DNA of 5,341 nucleotides from Paenibacillus sp. UBA6285. Its GTDB lineage: Bacteria > Bacillota > Bacilli > Paenibacillales > Paenibacillaceae. Below, in pieces: positions 4,639 through 5,341 of this stretch; position 1 is the first letter of the stretch, and each line of letters opens with the position of its first letter. The position numbers were made by a program, and so were the translations under genes. The DNA lies in the NCBI GenBank assembly GCA_002438345.1, contig DJUJ01000133.1, positions 11,994 through 17,334 of the forward strand, given 5' to 3'. The notes beneath the pieces are model-generated. The model saw only the letters and a list, made by a program, of their open reading frames with translations. It was not told the DNA's origin and made no database searches.

Positions 4639-5341
4639 TTAAGTATCTCGTTCCTCATACTGAAAGGGTTCTTCCCACGAGTAAATTTCATGGAAAAATC
4701 CTATGAACGGGATATCGTCTTCCAGGCATTTTATGCAATATGACAACTCTTCATCACACTCCGGCTCTTCACCATGATTCCGCATACACTCGAACTCATC
4801 TACAATCTGTTCCATGAGGGTCACTTTGATAAATAAGGGCAATTTCTCCAACATCGAATCTTCGATCCGGGTCTCTGATCTGTATCCCTCAAGGGCTGTT
4901 GTAAAATAGTCATCCATGAATTTTTTGCGTTTACCGCGTCTGGTTCAGCCGCTATCCAGCCTACTCCGCTTCTCCAGAGATCTGCCAGGTCATACATGTA
5001 CCAACCAAAACATGAATTATCGAAATCATATACAGTGATTTGCCCGGTATCAAAATCTATCATATAATTCCCATCGTTGTAATCAAAATGGATCATACCA
5101 AAGGACGCAAGGTTTCTTTCTAATCCTTCTAAGGTTTTCAGGAGCTCTACCAACTTCTCTTAAGAAGAGGTAAGGTGTCGGGGATCAGTTTATTGATAAA
5201 CTCGACATTATATTTATCCAAAAAACTATACCGACGATGGACAGGCGTATATTCTTTTGACAATTGATGCAAAGGTGTAATTATTATGAGTGATCTCTTC
5301 CAGCAGCTCCCCATTCCTGGAGTTGACTACATCCGAGACAG
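4639..5341 (-). pseudogene. Broken APH-family phosphotransferase (internal deletion plus two frameshifts; 5' end beyond the right edge)
   Basis: Four consecutive reading-frame segments on the minus strand join into one APH-type kinase. Segment 1 (5339 to about 5265) reads ...NSRNGELLEEITHNNYTFAS. Segment 2 (about 5272-5159) reads LHQLSKEYTPVHRRYSF...PLLK. Segment 3 (5159 to about 4921) carries the catalytic loop IHFDYNDGN and metal site VYDFDNS, then DLADLWRSGVGW. Segment 4 (4920-4639) reads KFMDDYFTTALEGY to the stop TAA at 4641-4639. Between segments 1 and 2 some 30-40 residues that family members normally have are missing and the frame changes. Between 2 and 3 one base is lacking (AAGAGAAG where AAGGAGAAG would keep frame). 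Between 3 and 4 an A6 run (4926-4921) would need to be A7. Catalytic residues survive, so decay looks recent; the two single-base shifts could be sequencing errors, the deletion hardly. Original substrate unknown. The intact APH gene follows 90 nt downstream. Confidence 0.85.

Noticed and set aside
4639..4917. Treating the 92-codon frame starting MDDYFTTALEG as an independent protein
   Set aside because: It lacks a ribosome binding site, and its sequence is the natural continuation (KFMDDYF) of the APH kinase upstream.
4821..5153. Treating the 110-codon TTG-started frame as a separate intact small gene
   Set aside because: Its first residues continue the kinase sequence from the previous frame, and its last about 30 residues are out-of-frame translation of the segment that encodes the family C-terminus.
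1..5341. CRISPR array, tRNA, rRNA, insertion sequence or a new defence-type system
   Set aside because: No regularly spaced repeats, cloverleaf, rRNA-like stretch, transposase or terminal inverted repeats were seen; every long frame is explained by the genes listed.

Overview
The window looks like a chromosomal segment from a low-to-medium GC Gram-positive of the Bacillales, most likely Paenibacillus or a close relative. The reasons are strong AGGAGG-type ribosome binding sites, sigma-A type promoters, a CcpA-type cre element, a Bacillus/Paenibacillus-type rifampicin phosphotransferase, and a modular secreted glycosidase typical of soil Paenibacilli. All four genes or gene remnants lie on the minus strand. 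The genus is an inference from these traits, not something proven by the sequence.

Layout in increasing coordinate: (1) positions 1-346, the first 115 codons of rph (rifampicin phosphotransferase), running out of the left edge. (2) 347-666, a 320-base intergenic region. It holds the rph promoter and a leader of about 115 nt, a strong promoter on the opposite strand facing it, a 15-bp palindrome, a plus-strand intrinsic terminator closing a possible antisense small RNA, and a long perfect-stem hairpin just after the glycosidase gene. (3) 667-3318, a secreted 883-residue family GH85 endo-beta-N-acetylglucosaminidase with PKD and F5/8C (CBM32-like) modules. (4) 3319-3621, an intergenic region with the glycosidase promoter, whose spacer contains a near-ideal cre site, and the terminator of the next gene. 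(5) 3622-4548, an intact APH-fold small-molecule kinase resembling hygromycin B phosphotransferase in pattern. (6) 4639-5341, the broken remains of a second APH-fold kinase, carrying an apparent internal deletion and two single-base frameshifts and extending past the right edge.

The genes do not form one pathway. The glycosidase is a self-contained catabolic unit that should release N-glycans from glycoproteins outside the cell, with expression predicted to be blocked by preferred sugars through CcpA. The others are phosphotransferases of types often linked to antibiotic inactivation: Rph, an intact APH and a decayed APH. Base composition also changes: about 37% G+C in the rph segment against roughly 50% in the glycosidase gene, which suggests different histories.

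The signals most worth following are the face-to-face promoters in the rph leader with a candidate antisense RNA, and the cre site embedded between -35 and -10 of the glycosidase promoter. I found no CRISPR array, tRNA, rRNA, transposase or convincing new defence-like system.
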